NCBI GenBank assembly: GCA_002154345.1
Contig: MUNB01000079.1
Coordinates: 1 to 37,320 of the forward strand
Reading direction: 5' to 3'
DNA from: Streptomyces griseus
Lineage (GTDB): Bacteria > Actinomycetota > Actinomycetes > Streptomycetales > Streptomycetaceae
Length of the DNA: 37,320 nt
The position numbers were made by a program, and so were the translations under genes. This document shows positions 1 to 8,142 of the stretch, piece by piece; positions within the stretch are counted from its first letter, which is position 1; each line of letters opens with the position of its first letter. The notes below the pieces were generated by a model. That model saw nothing but the letters and a program-made list of their open reading frames with translations. It ran no database searches and was not told where the DNA came from.

Positions 1-323
1 TTCGTCGCGTGCGCCTCACCCAGCGCCCCGCCGAAGATCCGGAAATCGTGCGCGTACACGAAGACCGTCCGGCCCTCGACCGTCCCCCACCCGGTGATCA
101 CACCATCGGTGTACGGCTTCTTCGCCTCCAGCCCGAACCCCGTCGCCCGGTGCCGCCGCAGCTGCTCGACCTCCCTGAACGAACCCGCATCCAGCAGCAG
201 CTCGATCCGCTCCCGCGCGGTCAGCTTCCCCTTGGCGTGCTGCGCCTCGGTCGCCCGCTCACTCGGTCCGCGCAGTGCTTCGGCGCGGATCACGGCGAGT
301 TCGGTGAGCGCCTCCTGCTCCAT
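1..323 (-). CDS. Acyl-CoA carboxylase, carboxyltransferase (beta) subunit, N-terminal part
   Basis: About 107 N-terminal residues of a biotin-dependent acyl-CoA carboxylase beta subunit (propionyl/acetyl-CoA type); the rest lies beyond the left edge. The family transfers carboxyl from carboxybiotin to acyl-CoA, giving malonyl- or methylmalonyl-CoA in the cytoplasm. Visible hallmarks are the early segment KGKLTARERIELLLDAGSF, followed by DGVITGWGTVEGR and then VYAHDFRIFGGALGEAHA, all typical of the N-terminal carboxyltransferase half. The ATG at 323-321 is preceded by a GAGGAG ribosome site 8-9 bases upstream. It lies 35 bases downstream of the polyprenyl synthase stop on the same strand, so the two may be co-transcribed. 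Whether it supplies this cluster or primary metabolism cannot be told. Substrate preference is decided in the missing part. Confidence 0.9.
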   Translation of the reverse strand, partial: MEQEALTELAVIRAEALRGPSERATEAQHAKGKLTARERIELLLDAGSFREVEQLRRHRATGFGLEAKKPYTDGVITGWGTVEGRTVFVYAHDFRIFGGALGEAHAT

Positions 324-358
324 GGCCGGTCTCCTCCTCGTCCTGTCCTGCGGTCCGG

Positions 359-1402
359 TCAGCATCCGGCCGGCCCGGCGGCCGTGGACGCGCGGGCGCC
401 GACGTAGGCGCACAGCGCGTCCAGCGCGCGGCGCGGTGCGCCGTCCGGCAGCCGGCACAGCGCGCCCCGGGCCAGCCGCAGGCGCTCCTGCAGGTGTTCC
501 TCGGCAGCCGCGGGCGCGGTGGAGGACCGGAACAGCTCCAGTGCGCGCCGTCGGCGTACCTCGTCGTCCAGCGGTCCGGTCTCCAGGAGTTCACGCAGCT
601 CGGCTCCGGCCGGTCCGGTGTCGGAGAGGGCCAGCAGGACCGGCAGGCTCAGCACTCCGGCCGCCAGGTCCTTGCCCTGTTCCTTTCCGGTCCGCGCGGC
701 CGGCGCGACCAGGTCGAGGAGGTCGTCGGATATCTGGAAGGCGATGCCGAGCTGGTGTCCGTACTCCATGAGCGCACTCCGCTGTCCGGCCGGCGCACCG
801 GCCTGGAGCGCACCGGCCCCGAGCGACATCGCGAGCAGCGCCGCGGTCTTGCCGGAGGTGACCCGGAAGAAGTGCTCGACCGGGTCCTCGCCCTCGGCCG
901 GACCGGTCAGCTCGCGGAGCTGGCCGTCCACCAGCACGGCCGCGACGTCCGCGTTGAAGCGCACCATGTCCGGGCCGAGTCCGGCGGCCAGCCGTGCGGC
1001 GCGCGCCAGCAGCCAGTTGCCGCCGGCCACCGCCATCCGCTCGCCCCACCGCGCGTTGGAACTGGCCACTCCGTGCCGCAGCGCCGCGCCGTCCATCACG
1101 TCGTCGTGGTAGAGCGAGGAGATGTGGACGAGCTCGGCGATCACGGCGGCGTCGACGACTCCGTCGCGCCACTCCTCGCCGAACTCCGCCCCGAGCAGCA
1201 CCAGCAGCGGCCGCAGCCGTTTGCCGCCGGACGCGGCGAGATGGACGGTGAGCTCGGCGACGCGAGGGTCCGGCGAGTCGGCCGCCACGTCCAGCAGGCG
1301 CTTCTCGACGGCCAGCAGCTGCTGGGCCGTCCGGTGGCGGAACAGCGGGTCGCGTGCGGCGACATGGGCCAGGAGTTCGTTTCCGGGCGGGGCCGTGACC
1401 AT
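359..1402 (-). CDS. Polyprenyl diphosphate synthase (trans-isoprenyl family)
   Basis: A 347-residue trans-prenyltransferase that condenses isopentenyl diphosphate with an allylic diphosphate to build a linear polyprenyl diphosphate. Both aspartate-rich metal-binding motifs are present: DDVMD at residues 100-104 and DDLLD at 226-230. The substrate-binding GGKRLRP segment is at 59-65, and the usual GKDLAAGVLSLPVLLAL helix follows the second motif. The length is normal for the heptaprenyl/octaprenyl synthase branch. The reading frame stays open further upstream to 1591, but MVTAPPG at 1402 is the better start: it gives the expected family N-terminus and has a GAGGAC purine tract just upstream. 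Product chain length cannot be fixed by eye. A UbiB-family gene lies 3.4 kb away, so a quinone or polyprenyl-lipid role is plausible but not shown. Confidence 0.9.
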   Translation of the reverse strand: MVTAPPGNELLAHVAARDPLFRHRTAQQLLAVEKRLLDVAADSPDPRVAELTVHLAASGGKRLRPLLVLLGAEFGEEWRDGVVDAAVIAELVHISSLYHDDVMDGAALRHGVASSNARWGERMAVAGGNWLLARAARLAAGLGPDMVRFNADVAAVLVDGQLRELTGPAEGEDPVEHFFRVTSGKTAALLAMSLGAGALQAGAPAGQRSALMEYGHQLGIAFQISDDLLDLVAPAARTGKEQGKDLAAGVLSLPVLLALSDTGPAGAELRELLETGPLDDEVRRRRALELFRSSTAPAAAEEHLQERLRLARGALCRLPDGAPRRALDALCAYVGARASTAAGPAGC

Positions 1403-1671
1403 CAATGTCCTCGTCCTCTTCCCGCGGTTGGGTGACGCGTCGGCAGCCGTCACGTCCGCCGACGGCGGCAGCGGTTCGAGAATCGGCCGCCCGCCGCGCG
1501 GCGGGCAATGTCGCTGACCTCTTCCTGCCAGTCGTCCGCAGGCACGCCGCACCGGACGGCACGGTCCGGGCGAGCGGCAGGTTGCTGCCACGTTCCGGCC
1601 GAACCACCGGAGCGGGGAACCGGCCGTGCCGACAATCGGTGGCTCTCGAAAGACCGCTCTGGAGGAGTCCC
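1403..1671. promoter_or_regulatory. Divergent intergenic region (polyprenyl synthase / MMPL exporter)
   Basis: These 269 bases separate two divergently read genes and must hold both promoters. A perfect 18-base palindrome GCCCGCCGCGCGGCGGGC lies at 1489-1506. A GGAGGAG ribosome site for the exporter is at 1661-1667. I see no convincing -10/-35 pair. The synthase frame remains open through part of this region, but its translation is low-complexity and arginine/proline-rich, so I treat it as non-coding. Confidence 0.55.
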
Positions 1672-3852
1672 ATGTTCGGAAGGATCGGGCAGTCCGCCGT
1701 CCGGCATCCCTGGCTGACGATCGTCGCCTGGATCATCGCGGCGGTCGCCCTGATGTCCCTCGCGCCACAGCTGAAACCGACCGGCGACCAGGCGGACTTC
1801 CTGCCGTCGCACTATGAGTCGGTGCAGGTCGGCGAGGTGCAGAAACGCGCCTTCCCGCAACAGGAACAGCCGGCGTCCATCGCCGTCTTCCAGCGCGGCG
1901 ACAAGGCGGCGCTGACGCCGGAGGACCGGCAGGACCTGCGGAAGGTCGTCGCCGGGCTGGACGACGCCGGGCTGAAGAAGGTCAAGCAGATCGCCACCGA
2001 CGAGCAGTCGGTCTCAGCCGACGGAAAGCTCGCGCTGGCGTCGATCATGGCCACCACGAAGGATCCGTACGACGCGGATCTGATGTCCTCCGTCGAGGAA
2101 CTGCGCGAGATCGCCGTGCCGTTGCTGAAGTCCACCGAGCTGACCATGGGCATCACCGGTCAGACGGCCACCGGCGTGGACACGATGAAGTCCTCCGGCA
2201 ACACCGACGCCATGATCATGATGGCGACGATGGTGCTCATCGTGGTGCTGCTGCTCGCCATCTTCCGCAGCCCGCTCATCGCGTTCCTGCCGCTGCTGAT
2301 CATCTCGCTGGTCTTCATGGTGGCCAACGGGCTGATCGCCACCGTCTCCGACCTCGGCGGACTCAAGACCGACGCCTCGATCTCGTCCATCCTGATCGTG
2401 GTGCTGTTCGGCGTCGGCACCGACTATCTGCTGTTCCTGCTGTTCCGCTACCGCGAACACCTGCGCTCCGGCCAGGAGCCGAAGCAGGCCATGGCGGACG
2501 CGGTCGGCAAGGTCGGCGAGACGATCGCCTCCGCCGCCGGAGCGGTCATCGTCGCGTTCCTGGCGCTGCTGCTCTCCACGCTCGGCATGTTCCGCGCGAT
2601 GGGCCCCGCACTGGCCATCGCGGTCGCGGTCACCCTGCTCGCCGCGCTGACGCTGGTGCCCGCGGTGTTCTCGCTGCTCGGCGCGAAGGCCTTCTGGCCG
2701 TCCAAGGCCTGGCGGAAGCAGCCCCAGCACCGGATCTCCGAGCGCGTCGGCGCGCTGACCGGCCGCAGGCCCGGTCTGGTAGCCGCCGCCTCCGGCGGTC
2801 TGCTCGCGGTGCTCGCCATCGGCGCGCTCGGCTTCAACCCGGTCTTCGACACCGGCAGTTCGCTGCCGAAGGAGCTGGAGTCGGTCAAGGCGATGGAGGA
2901 CCTCCAGGACAGCTTCCCGTCCGGCCAGACCGACCCGGTGTGGATCATGGTGCGCTCCGAGGACGGCGGCAAGCTGGACCCGGCGGCACTGGAGGCGTAC
3001 GGCAAGGAGCTGGCGGCGCTGGACGGCGTCGGCAGCGCGCCTCCGGCGGTGCTCGCCCCGGCCGGGGACGTCGCACAGCTCTCGGTGCTGATCGACCACC
3101 GGCCGACCGGTGACGCGGCCATCGACCTGGTCTCCGGGCCGCTGCGCGATCTCGCGCACGACAAGGCCCCGGACGGCACCGAGGCGCTGGTCGGCGGCAC
3201 CAGTGCGGTGCTCGCCGATGTGCAGCACGCGGTCAACCGCGACTACACGCTGGTCTTCCCGGCGGCCGGACTCGCCATCATGATCATCCTCGGTCTGCTG
3301 CTGCGCAGCGTGGTGGCTCCGTGGTACCTGATGCTGGCGGTCGGCCTCGGCTTCGGCGCGACGCTCGGCTCCACCGTCTGGCTCTTCCAGGACGTGCGCG
3401 GCGAGAGCGGTCTGCTCTTCACGCTGCCGGTGATCCTCTATCTGTTCGTCGTGGCGATCGGCACCGACTACAACATCCTCATGATCGCCAGGCTGCGCGA
3501 GGAGATCCGGCGGGGCAGCAGTCCGGCCGAGGCCACCGCGCGTGCCGTCGTGAGCACCGCGTCCACCATCACCGCCGCCGCGGTGATCCTGGCCGGCACG
3601 TTCGGCGTGCTGCTGCTGGCGGAGAACGCCATGCTGCAGCAGATGGGCTTCGCCGTGGCGTTCGGCATCCTGCTCACGGCGTTCGTGATGGCGATGCTGC
3701 TCGTTCCGGCGCTCACCGCGCTGTTCGGCCGACGCGCCTGGTGGCCCGGCGGCCGCGCCGACGCCCCGGGTACCGGGGAGGACGTTCCGGACGGGCCGGA
3801 CGCGGCGGACGGCAGCGCGGACGAGCGGAAGCCGGCCGATGTGACGGGCTGA
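1672..3852 (+). CDS. MMPL/RND-family membrane exporter
   Basis: A 726-residue polytopic protein of the MMPL (RND superfamily) class, proton-driven exporters of lipids, drugs and peptides in the actinobacterial cytoplasmic membrane. The order is a first membrane helix near residues 13-32, an extracytoplasmic domain starting DFLPSHYESVQVG, helices 2-6, a second extracytoplasmic domain from about residue 410, and a second helix bundle. The two paired MMPL signatures GTDYLLFLLFRYRE and GTDYNILMIARLREE are both intact, with the charged residues expected for proton relay. The start ATG at 1672 follows GGAGGAG at ideal spacing; an upstream in-frame extension lacks membrane or family character. The C-terminal 30 residues are acidic and low-complexity. 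The gene is followed by a strong terminator, so it is probably monocistronic. It may export the peptide or give self-resistance (inference). Confidence 0.93.
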   Translation: MFGRIGQSAVRHPWLTIVAWIIAAVALMSLAPQLKPTGDQADFLPSHYESVQVGEVQKRAFPQQEQPASIAVFQRGDKAALTPEDRQDLRKVVAGLDDAGLKKVKQIATDEQSVSADGKLALASIMATTKDPYDADLMSSVEELREIAVPLLKSTELTMGITGQTATGVDTMKSSGNTDAMIMMATMVLIVVLLLAIFRSPLIAFLPLLIISLVFMVANGLIATVSDLGGLKTDASISSILIVVLFGVGTDYLLFLLFRYREHLRSGQEPKQAMADAVGKVGETIASAAGAVIVAFLALLLSTLGMFRAMGPALAIAVAVTLLAALTLVPAVFSLLGAKAFWPSKAWRKQPQHRISERVGALTGRRPGLVAAASGGLLAVLAIGALGFNPVFDTGSSLPKELESVKAMEDLQDSFPSGQTDPVWIMVRSEDGGKLDPAALEAYGKELAALDGVGSAPPAVLAPAGDVAQLSVLIDHRPTGDAAIDLVSGPLRDLAHDKAPDGTEALVGGTSAVLADVQHAVNRDYTLVFPAAGLAIMIILGLLLRSVVAPWYLMLAVGLGFGATLGSTVWLFQDVRGESGLLFTLPVILYLFVVAIGTDYNILMIARLREEIRRGSSPAEATARAVVSTASTITAAAVILAGTFGVLLLAENAMLQQMGFAVAFGILLTAFVMAMLLVPALTALFGRRAWWPGGRADAPGTGEDVPDGPDAADGSADERKPADVTG

Positions 3853-3966
3853 CGCGCCCGGTCCCCGCGGGCCGGCCCGACCGGATCGTCCCTCGCGACG
3901 TGACGGATCGTCCGCCGGCCCGCCAGGACCCCAGGAACGCGTACGGGCCACGGACCCGGACGCGAA

Positions 3967-4011
3967 GGAGCGGCCGGACACCGGGCTTTCGGGCCCGGGT
4001 CCGGCCGCTCC
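3967..4011. terminator. Strong GC hairpin terminator after the MMPL gene
   Basis: Two 13-base arms, GGAGCGGCCGGAC (3967-3979) and GTCCGGCCGCTCC (3999-4011), are perfect inverted repeats. The stem continues after one bulged A with CCGGGC/GCCCGG around a TTTCGG loop, so 19 base pairs in total. It sits between the convergent exporter and PadR genes and could stop transcription from both sides. No U-tract of the enterobacterial kind follows, which is normal in high-GC actinomycetes. Confidence 0.85.
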
Positions 4012-4056
4012 GTCGTTTCCGTGGCCGCCGTCAGCGGTCGCGTACCGCTTCGGCGG

Positions 4057-4683
4057 TCAGCACTCCTCGTCGGCGAGCAGCCGGTACAGCTCGCGACGCG
4101 CCTCGGCCAGCACCGCCGCCGCCTGCTCGCGGCGGCGGGCGTCGCCCGACCACTCCAGGCGTCCGGCGGCCATCAGCACATCGCCGAGCAGCCGGTGCGC
4201 CTCGCCGGGGCGGGCGCCGGAGGAATCGGAGGAGCCGGATGAACCTGCGGAGCCCGCGGAACCGGCGGACGCGAAGGGATCGAAGGAGCCGAAAGGACCG
4301 AAGGCTCCGGAGCCGCCGCGTCGAGCGGCGGCCTCGCGGCCCTCCTCCGTGAGCGCGTAGGCGCGCGGCCGGTCCTTCGTGCCGGCCGTCACCAGGTTCT
4401 CGTCGGTGAGCTGGTCCAGCAGCGGATACAGCTGCTCGGCGGTGATCTGCGGACGGCCCCGGAGGGTGCCGATCTCCTCGATCAGCTCCGCGCCGCTGCG
4501 CGGACCGCCGGAGAGGATCCGCAGGACCGTGTCGCGCAGCCCGTTGGCCGTCATCGCGTCGACCCAGCCGGGAATCCGGTCCAGCAGGTCCGGAACCTGG
4601 TCCAGGAGGTCGGGCACCTGGTCGAGCAGATCGGGTCCGCCGGGAACTCCCCAGCGCTTGCGGTAGGTCGACTTCGCCTTCAT
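4057..4683 (-). CDS. PadR-family-like winged-helix regulator
   Basis: A 208-residue cytoplasmic DNA-binding protein. Residues from about 47 to 120 (TANGLRDTVLRILSGG through QLYPLLDQLTDENLV to RAYALTEEGREAAA) match the PadR winged-helix pattern, including the Y-P-L-L-x-x-L recognition-helix region and the wing ending in LTEEG. The C-terminal segment after about 165 is helical and may form the dimer coil (RRREQAAAVLAEARREL). Two features are odd: the N-terminus carries three 7-residue repeats of the PDLLDQV type, and a Gly/Ser/Ala/Phe-rich linker separates the winged helix from the C-terminal helix. The start at 4683 has GGAGG 8 bases upstream. PadR proteins usually repress their own gene and a nearby exporter or enzyme gene in response to a phenolic or drug ligand. 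Here the neighbours are UbiB and the methyltransferase upstream and the MMPL exporter downstream. Confidence 0.82.
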   Translation of the reverse strand: MKAKSTYRKRWGVPGGPDLLDQVPDLLDQVPDLLDRIPGWVDAMTANGLRDTVLRILSGGPRSGAELIEEIGTLRGRPQITAEQLYPLLDQLTDENLVTAGTKDRPRAYALTEEGREAAARRGGSGAFGPFGSFDPFASAGSAGSAGSSGSSDSSGARPGEAHRLLGDVLMAAGRLEWSGDARRREQAAAVLAEARRELYRLLADEEC

Positions 4684-4790
4684 GACACGCCTCCAGTCGG
4701 TTCGGTGGTGCGTTTCCGTGGTGCGGTTCGGGGGTGTGCTGCCGTGGTGCGGTGCGGTGCGGTGAATCGCTTATCTTCCGCCGGGGTTCC
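4684..4790 (-). promoter_or_regulatory. Region upstream of the PadR gene with 13-bp tandem repeats
   Basis: These 107 bases lie between the stop of the UbiB gene and the start of the PadR gene. They contain an imperfect direct-repeat array with 13-base period (4705-4769) and the PadR ribosome site CTGGAGGC. PadR genes are commonly autoregulated, so this is the likely operator region; that assignment is inference. Confidence 0.5.
4705..4769. repeat. Five-unit 13-bp imperfect direct repeat
   Basis: Units start at 4705, 4718, 4731, 4744 and 4757. GTGGTGCG begins units 1, 2 and 4 exactly; unit 3 reads GGGGTGTG and unit 5 reads GTGCGGTG. Units 1 and 2 agree at 11 of 13 bases. A 13-base period is not codon-based and the region is non-coding, so this could be an operator array or simple slippage. 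Confidence 0.65.
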
Positions 4791-6749
4791 TCACGGTTCG
4801 CCGCGGAACACCCGGACGAGTACGCGCAGGCCGAGCACCGAGCTGACGACCAGCAGGTTGTAGCCGAAGACGTCGAGCAGCCCGAGCGTCGGCGTGATCA
4901 GCGGGCCGCTGTCCGTGCCGAGCAGCAGCACGCCCATGATTCCGAAGGCGGCGGCCAGCACCGTGATCAGCGACAGGTGGACCAGCCCGGTGACCAGCCT
5001 GCGGTCCCGCTCGCGGGCTCCGAGCCGTACGGTCACACCGAGCCGGCCCTCCTCCAGCGCGCCGGTGATGCGGTCCAGGCGGCGCGGCACCTTGCTGAGC
5101 ATCGCCATCATGCTCAGGACGTTCTCCCCGGCGGTGGCGCGCAGCGCGGCCGGCTGGAACCGCTCGGTGTAGTAACCGGCCACCAGCTCCCGCGACTCGG
5201 TCACGATGTCGAAGGACGGCGCGAGGCCCATCAGCGTGCCGTGCAGCGTGGCGAGCATCCGGAACAGTCCGGCGACCTGCGGCGGCACGGACAGCCCGTG
5301 GCCGGCGATCACCCGGAACAGACCCGCGAACATCTCCAGGTCCGGAGTGGCTCCCGCGGTGAGGAACAGCGTGACGAAATCGCCGAGTTCGCGCTCCAGC
5401 GCCTGCTCGTCGAGGTCGTCGTGGCGGATGACCAGATCGAGCAGCGCGTCGCACAGCGCCGCCCGGTCGCCGCGTTTGACCGCCAGCAGCAGGGCGCGCA
5501 GCGCCGATCTGGCCTTGGCGTCCAGCCGGCCGACCACGCCGAAGTCGAGCAGCGCGAGGCGGCCGTCGTCCAGCAGCAGGATGTTCCCCGGATGCGGATC
5601 GCAGTGGAAGACGCCGTGGATCATGACCTGGCGCATCATGCAGTCCAGCAGGACACCGGCGAGCTTCTCGCGGTCCAGTCCGGCCCGTTCGACGCGCGGA
5701 CCGGCCTCGCCGATCGGGGTGCCCTCCAGATGCTCCAGCACCAGCACACGCTTCGTGCACAGCCGGTGGAACTGCTCCGGGACGCACACCGCCGTGCCCG
5801 CCTCGGCCGCCGCCGCGCCGATCGCGCTCATGTTGCGCAGCTCGACCTGGAAGTCCAGCTCCTCGCGGAGCGCCGTGGCGAACCCCTCGGCCAGCGCGAC
5901 CGCGCCGATCGACCGGGCCCAGTCGGCGCGTTCCTCCAGCGTGACGGCGATCCGGCCCATGATGTCCAGGTCCCGCTCCACGATGTGGTGGATGCCCGGC
6001 CGCTGGATCTTGATCACCACGGAGGTGCCGGAGGTCAGCCGCGCCCGGTGCACCTGGGCGACCGATCCGGCGGCCAGCGGTTCCGGGTCGAACTCGGCGA
6101 ACTCGCTGTCCACCAGCCCGCCGAGCTCGTCCTCCAGGACCCGTCGGACCTCCGGCCAGGGCGCGGGCGCGACCTTGCACTGGAGCTTGCTCAGCTCCTC
6201 GGTGAACTCGCTCGGTATCGCGTCCGGCCGGGTGGACATCAGCTGGCCGAGCTTGACGAAGGTGACCCCGCCCTCCTCGATGGCCAGCCGCAGCGACCGG
6301 GCCAGCCGCGGCGAGCCGAGCCGGCCCGCCGCGCCGCCCCGGTCCTTGCCGGTGCGGTCCTTGCGGCGCAGGAACGGCGCGAGGCCGTGCCGGGCCAGGA
6401 TCACGCCGATCTGCGCGTACCGGTGGACCCGCATGATGCGGCGGTGCAGCCGGCGCGTCCAGGCCACCGGCCGCGACCGGTCCGACATCACGACGTCCGC
6501 CAGGACCAGGAACGCCATCGTCACCAGCACCGAGATGCCGACCATGACGGTGGCGAGCGCGCCGCGCTCCAGCGGCGGCTGCACATGGTTGCCGAAGACC
6601 ACGGCGGTGGCGAAGCCGACCAGGGAGGCCAGCACCATCCGGAGCGTGCCGACGCGCAGACCCAGCAGCCGCCGCGCGCCGACCGCCATGCCGATGGCCA
6701 GCGTCACGACGCCGACGGTTCCGGCCAGGGCGAAGACGAGATCGTTCAT
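4791..6749 (-). CDS. UbiB/ABC1 (ADCK-like) atypical kinase family protein
   Basis: A 652-residue membrane-anchored protein of the UbiB/ABC1/ADCK family, atypical protein-kinase-like ATPases associated with isoprenoid quinone and lipid metabolism. N-terminal helices are near residues 5-25, 38-55 and 68-88. The family KxGQ signature is K166-Q169 (FVKLGQLMSTRPD). The Ala-rich nucleotide loop AAGSVAQVH is at 226-234, the lysine in VIKIQRPG is K247, the catalytic-loop HCDPHPGN is at 382-389, and the metal-binding DFG is at 402-404. Two more hydrophobic helices close the protein after about 575. All key residues are intact. It follows the methyltransferase by only 10 bases, so the two are one operon. 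A partnership with the polyprenyl synthase is conceivable; no substrate can be read from the sequence. Confidence 0.92.
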   Translation of the reverse strand: MNDLVFALAGTVGVVTLAIGMAVGARRLLGLRVGTLRMVLASLVGFATAVVFGNHVQPPLERGALATVMVGISVLVTMAFLVLADVVMSDRSRPVAWTRRLHRRIMRVHRYAQIGVILARHGLAPFLRRKDRTGKDRGGAAGRLGSPRLARSLRLAIEEGGVTFVKLGQLMSTRPDAIPSEFTEELSKLQCKVAPAPWPEVRRVLEDELGGLVDSEFAEFDPEPLAAGSVAQVHRARLTSGTSVVIKIQRPGIHHIVERDLDIMGRIAVTLEERADWARSIGAVALAEGFATALREELDFQVELRNMSAIGAAAAEAGTAVCVPEQFHRLCTKRVLVLEHLEGTPIGEAGPRVERAGLDREKLAGVLLDCMMRQVMIHGVFHCDPHPGNILLLDDGRLALLDFGVVGRLDAKARSALRALLLAVKRGDRAALCDALLDLVIRHDDLDEQALERELGDFVTLFLTAGATPDLEMFAGLFRVIAGHGLSVPPQVAGLFRMLATLHGTLMGLAPSFDIVTESRELVAGYYTERFQPAALRATAGENVLSMMAMLSKVPRRLDRITGALEEGRLGVTVRLGARERDRRLVTGLVHLSLITVLAAAFGIMGVLLLGTDSGPLITPTLGLLDVFGYNLLVVSSVLGLRVLVRVFRGEP

Positions 6750-6759
6750 GACCGGCGCG

Positions 6760-7857
6760 CTAGGGGGTGTCGTGCTCGGCGGTGATCGGCAGGACGGCCC
6801 CCAGCTCCACGGCCGACCGGCCGGAGGGCAGCGGCAGCGTCCGCAGCACTCTCAGGTCCGCGGCGTCCGCGAGCTCGGCGTACTCCTCCAGCGAGCGTTC
6901 CCGGCCGCCGAGCGTGGTCAGCAGGATCAGGTTCAGCGTGGAGATGCCCTGCCGGATCTCCGGCTGGATCAGATGCTCCACGACCAGCACCCGGCCGTGC
7001 TCGCCCGCCGCCTCGGCGCACCGGCGCAGGATCGCGCGCGAGGCCTCGTCGCTCCAGTCGTGCAGGATCGTCGAGAGGAGGTAGACGTCCGCACCGGCCG
7101 GAAGCGGCTCGAAGAAGCTGCCCGCCACGATCTCGCACCGGTCGGCGACGCCCGCCTCGGCCAGCAGCCGGCCCGCTCCGCCGGAGGCGGCCGGCAGGTC
7201 CACCAGGGTCGCGCGGAGCGACGGATGCGCGGCCAGCACCTCGGCCAGCAGCGTGCCGGTGCCACCGCCGACGTCCACGACATGGCCGACGCCGCTCCAG
7301 TCGTACGTCTTGGCGACGTCCGCGGCGATCTCCGAGACCTGCTTGGCCATCTTGGCGTTGAAGGCCCGGCTCAGGTCCGGCCGCGCGTCCAGGTCCTCCC
7401 AGTACGTCCTGCCGTAGATCTCGGCGTAGGCCGGACCACCGGTGCGGATGCTGTGGAGCAGACCGGCGAAGGCGCGCTGCGGCCGGCCCATCGGCGAGTC
7501 CAGGTCGAGGAACTCGCGCATGCCGACCGGATGGTCGCTCTCGATCCAGCGGGACAGCTCGGTCGGCGCGTAGACACCGGGCTCCGGCTGGGCGAACAGG
7601 CCCTGGACGGTCAGGTGCCGCATCATCTCGCCGAGCGCCTCGCGGTCGGTGGAGGTACGGGCCGCGAGGTCGTCGAGCCGGTCCACTCCTTCGCGTACGA
7701 GATCGGCGATGCCGAGCGTCGCGGCGACGCGGACGGCGTTCGGCGTGATGACGTCGGACATCGCCATGAACCGCTCGGCAACGGGGTCGTGCGCCGGAGC
7801 CGCGTAGGCGCCGTTGCCGTCGGTGGCCGCGTCGGCCTGATCGGTCGGTCGGGACAT
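6760..7857 (-). CDS. SAM-dependent O-methyltransferase (plant-type / DnrK-TcmN fold)
   Basis: A 365-residue class I methyltransferase with an N-terminal winged-helix dimerisation domain (about residues 25-110) and a C-terminal Rossmann domain. The SAM loop VVDVGGGTG is at residues 193-201, the acidic strand end LVDLP at 218-222, and LHDWSD at 265-270 contains the likely catalytic base H266. This family methylates phenolic hydroxyls of polyketides and, in some peptide clusters such as marformycin, of tyrosine. A Tyr-like adenylation domain in the large NRPS makes an O-methyl-tyrosine role reasonable, but this is inference. The ATG at 7857 has AAGGAG 8 bases upstream and faces the divergent region shared with the signalling genes. 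The UbiB gene follows directly. Confidence 0.92.
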   Translation of the reverse strand: MSRPTDQADAATDGNGAYAAPAHDPVAERFMAMSDVITPNAVRVAATLGIADLVREGVDRLDDLAARTSTDREALGEMMRHLTVQGLFAQPEPGVYAPTELSRWIESDHPVGMREFLDLDSPMGRPQRAFAGLLHSIRTGGPAYAEIYGRTYWEDLDARPDLSRAFNAKMAKQVSEIAADVAKTYDWSGVGHVVDVGGGTGTLLAEVLAAHPSLRATLVDLPAASGGAGRLLAEAGVADRCEIVAGSFFEPLPAGADVYLLSTILHDWSDEASRAILRRCAEAAGEHGRVLVVEHLIQPEIRQGISTLNLILLTTLGGRERSLEEYAELADAADLRVLRTLPLPSGRSAVELGAVLPITAEHDTP

Positions 7858-8142
7858 GGATCGGCTCCTTGCCGCTGATGGGCCGTGGCCGCCTCGGCTC
7901 CGAAGAGCCCGCGGGCCGCGTGAGATTGACCGTCCGCACGCTAACGACGGCGAAGGCCGTGGCCGGACGTGTTGCCGCTACCGGCAAAGACCTTACGGAG
8001 AGGACCGGCCGCTCCGGCATCATCCGCAGGTCACATCGGCGCACGACCTGAGGCAGACGCGGCGGCCGGTACCCGGCTGCCACGGTGGAGGTACCTCGGC
8101 GCGAAGCATCCGGCCGCGGTACCGCAGTGAGAGGAGTCCGAG
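7858..8142. promoter_or_regulatory. Divergent intergenic region (O-methyltransferase / signalling operon)
   Basis: These 285 bases lie between divergent genes and must contain both promoters. A perfect inverted repeat TTGCCG-CTAC-CGGCAA is at 7972-7987, a candidate operator. The ribosome site GAGAGGAG for the membrane-protein gene lies just before 8143, and AAGGAG for the methyltransferase is at the other end. No confident sigma-factor hexamers were identified. The open frame that extends the plus-strand gene back to 8085 belongs to another frame and is not coding. Confidence 0.6.

Noticed and set aside
1403..1591. A 63-residue N-terminal extension of the polyprenyl synthase
   Set aside because: It is low-complexity and unlike the family, while the internal ATG at 1402 gives the standard N-terminus and a purine-rich ribosome site.
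5206..7878. An 890-codon open frame on the plus strand opposite the UbiB and methyltransferase genes
   Set aside because: It is antisense to two genes with intact family motifs; the translation is Ser/Arg-rich with no domain, as expected from GC-rich shadow frames.
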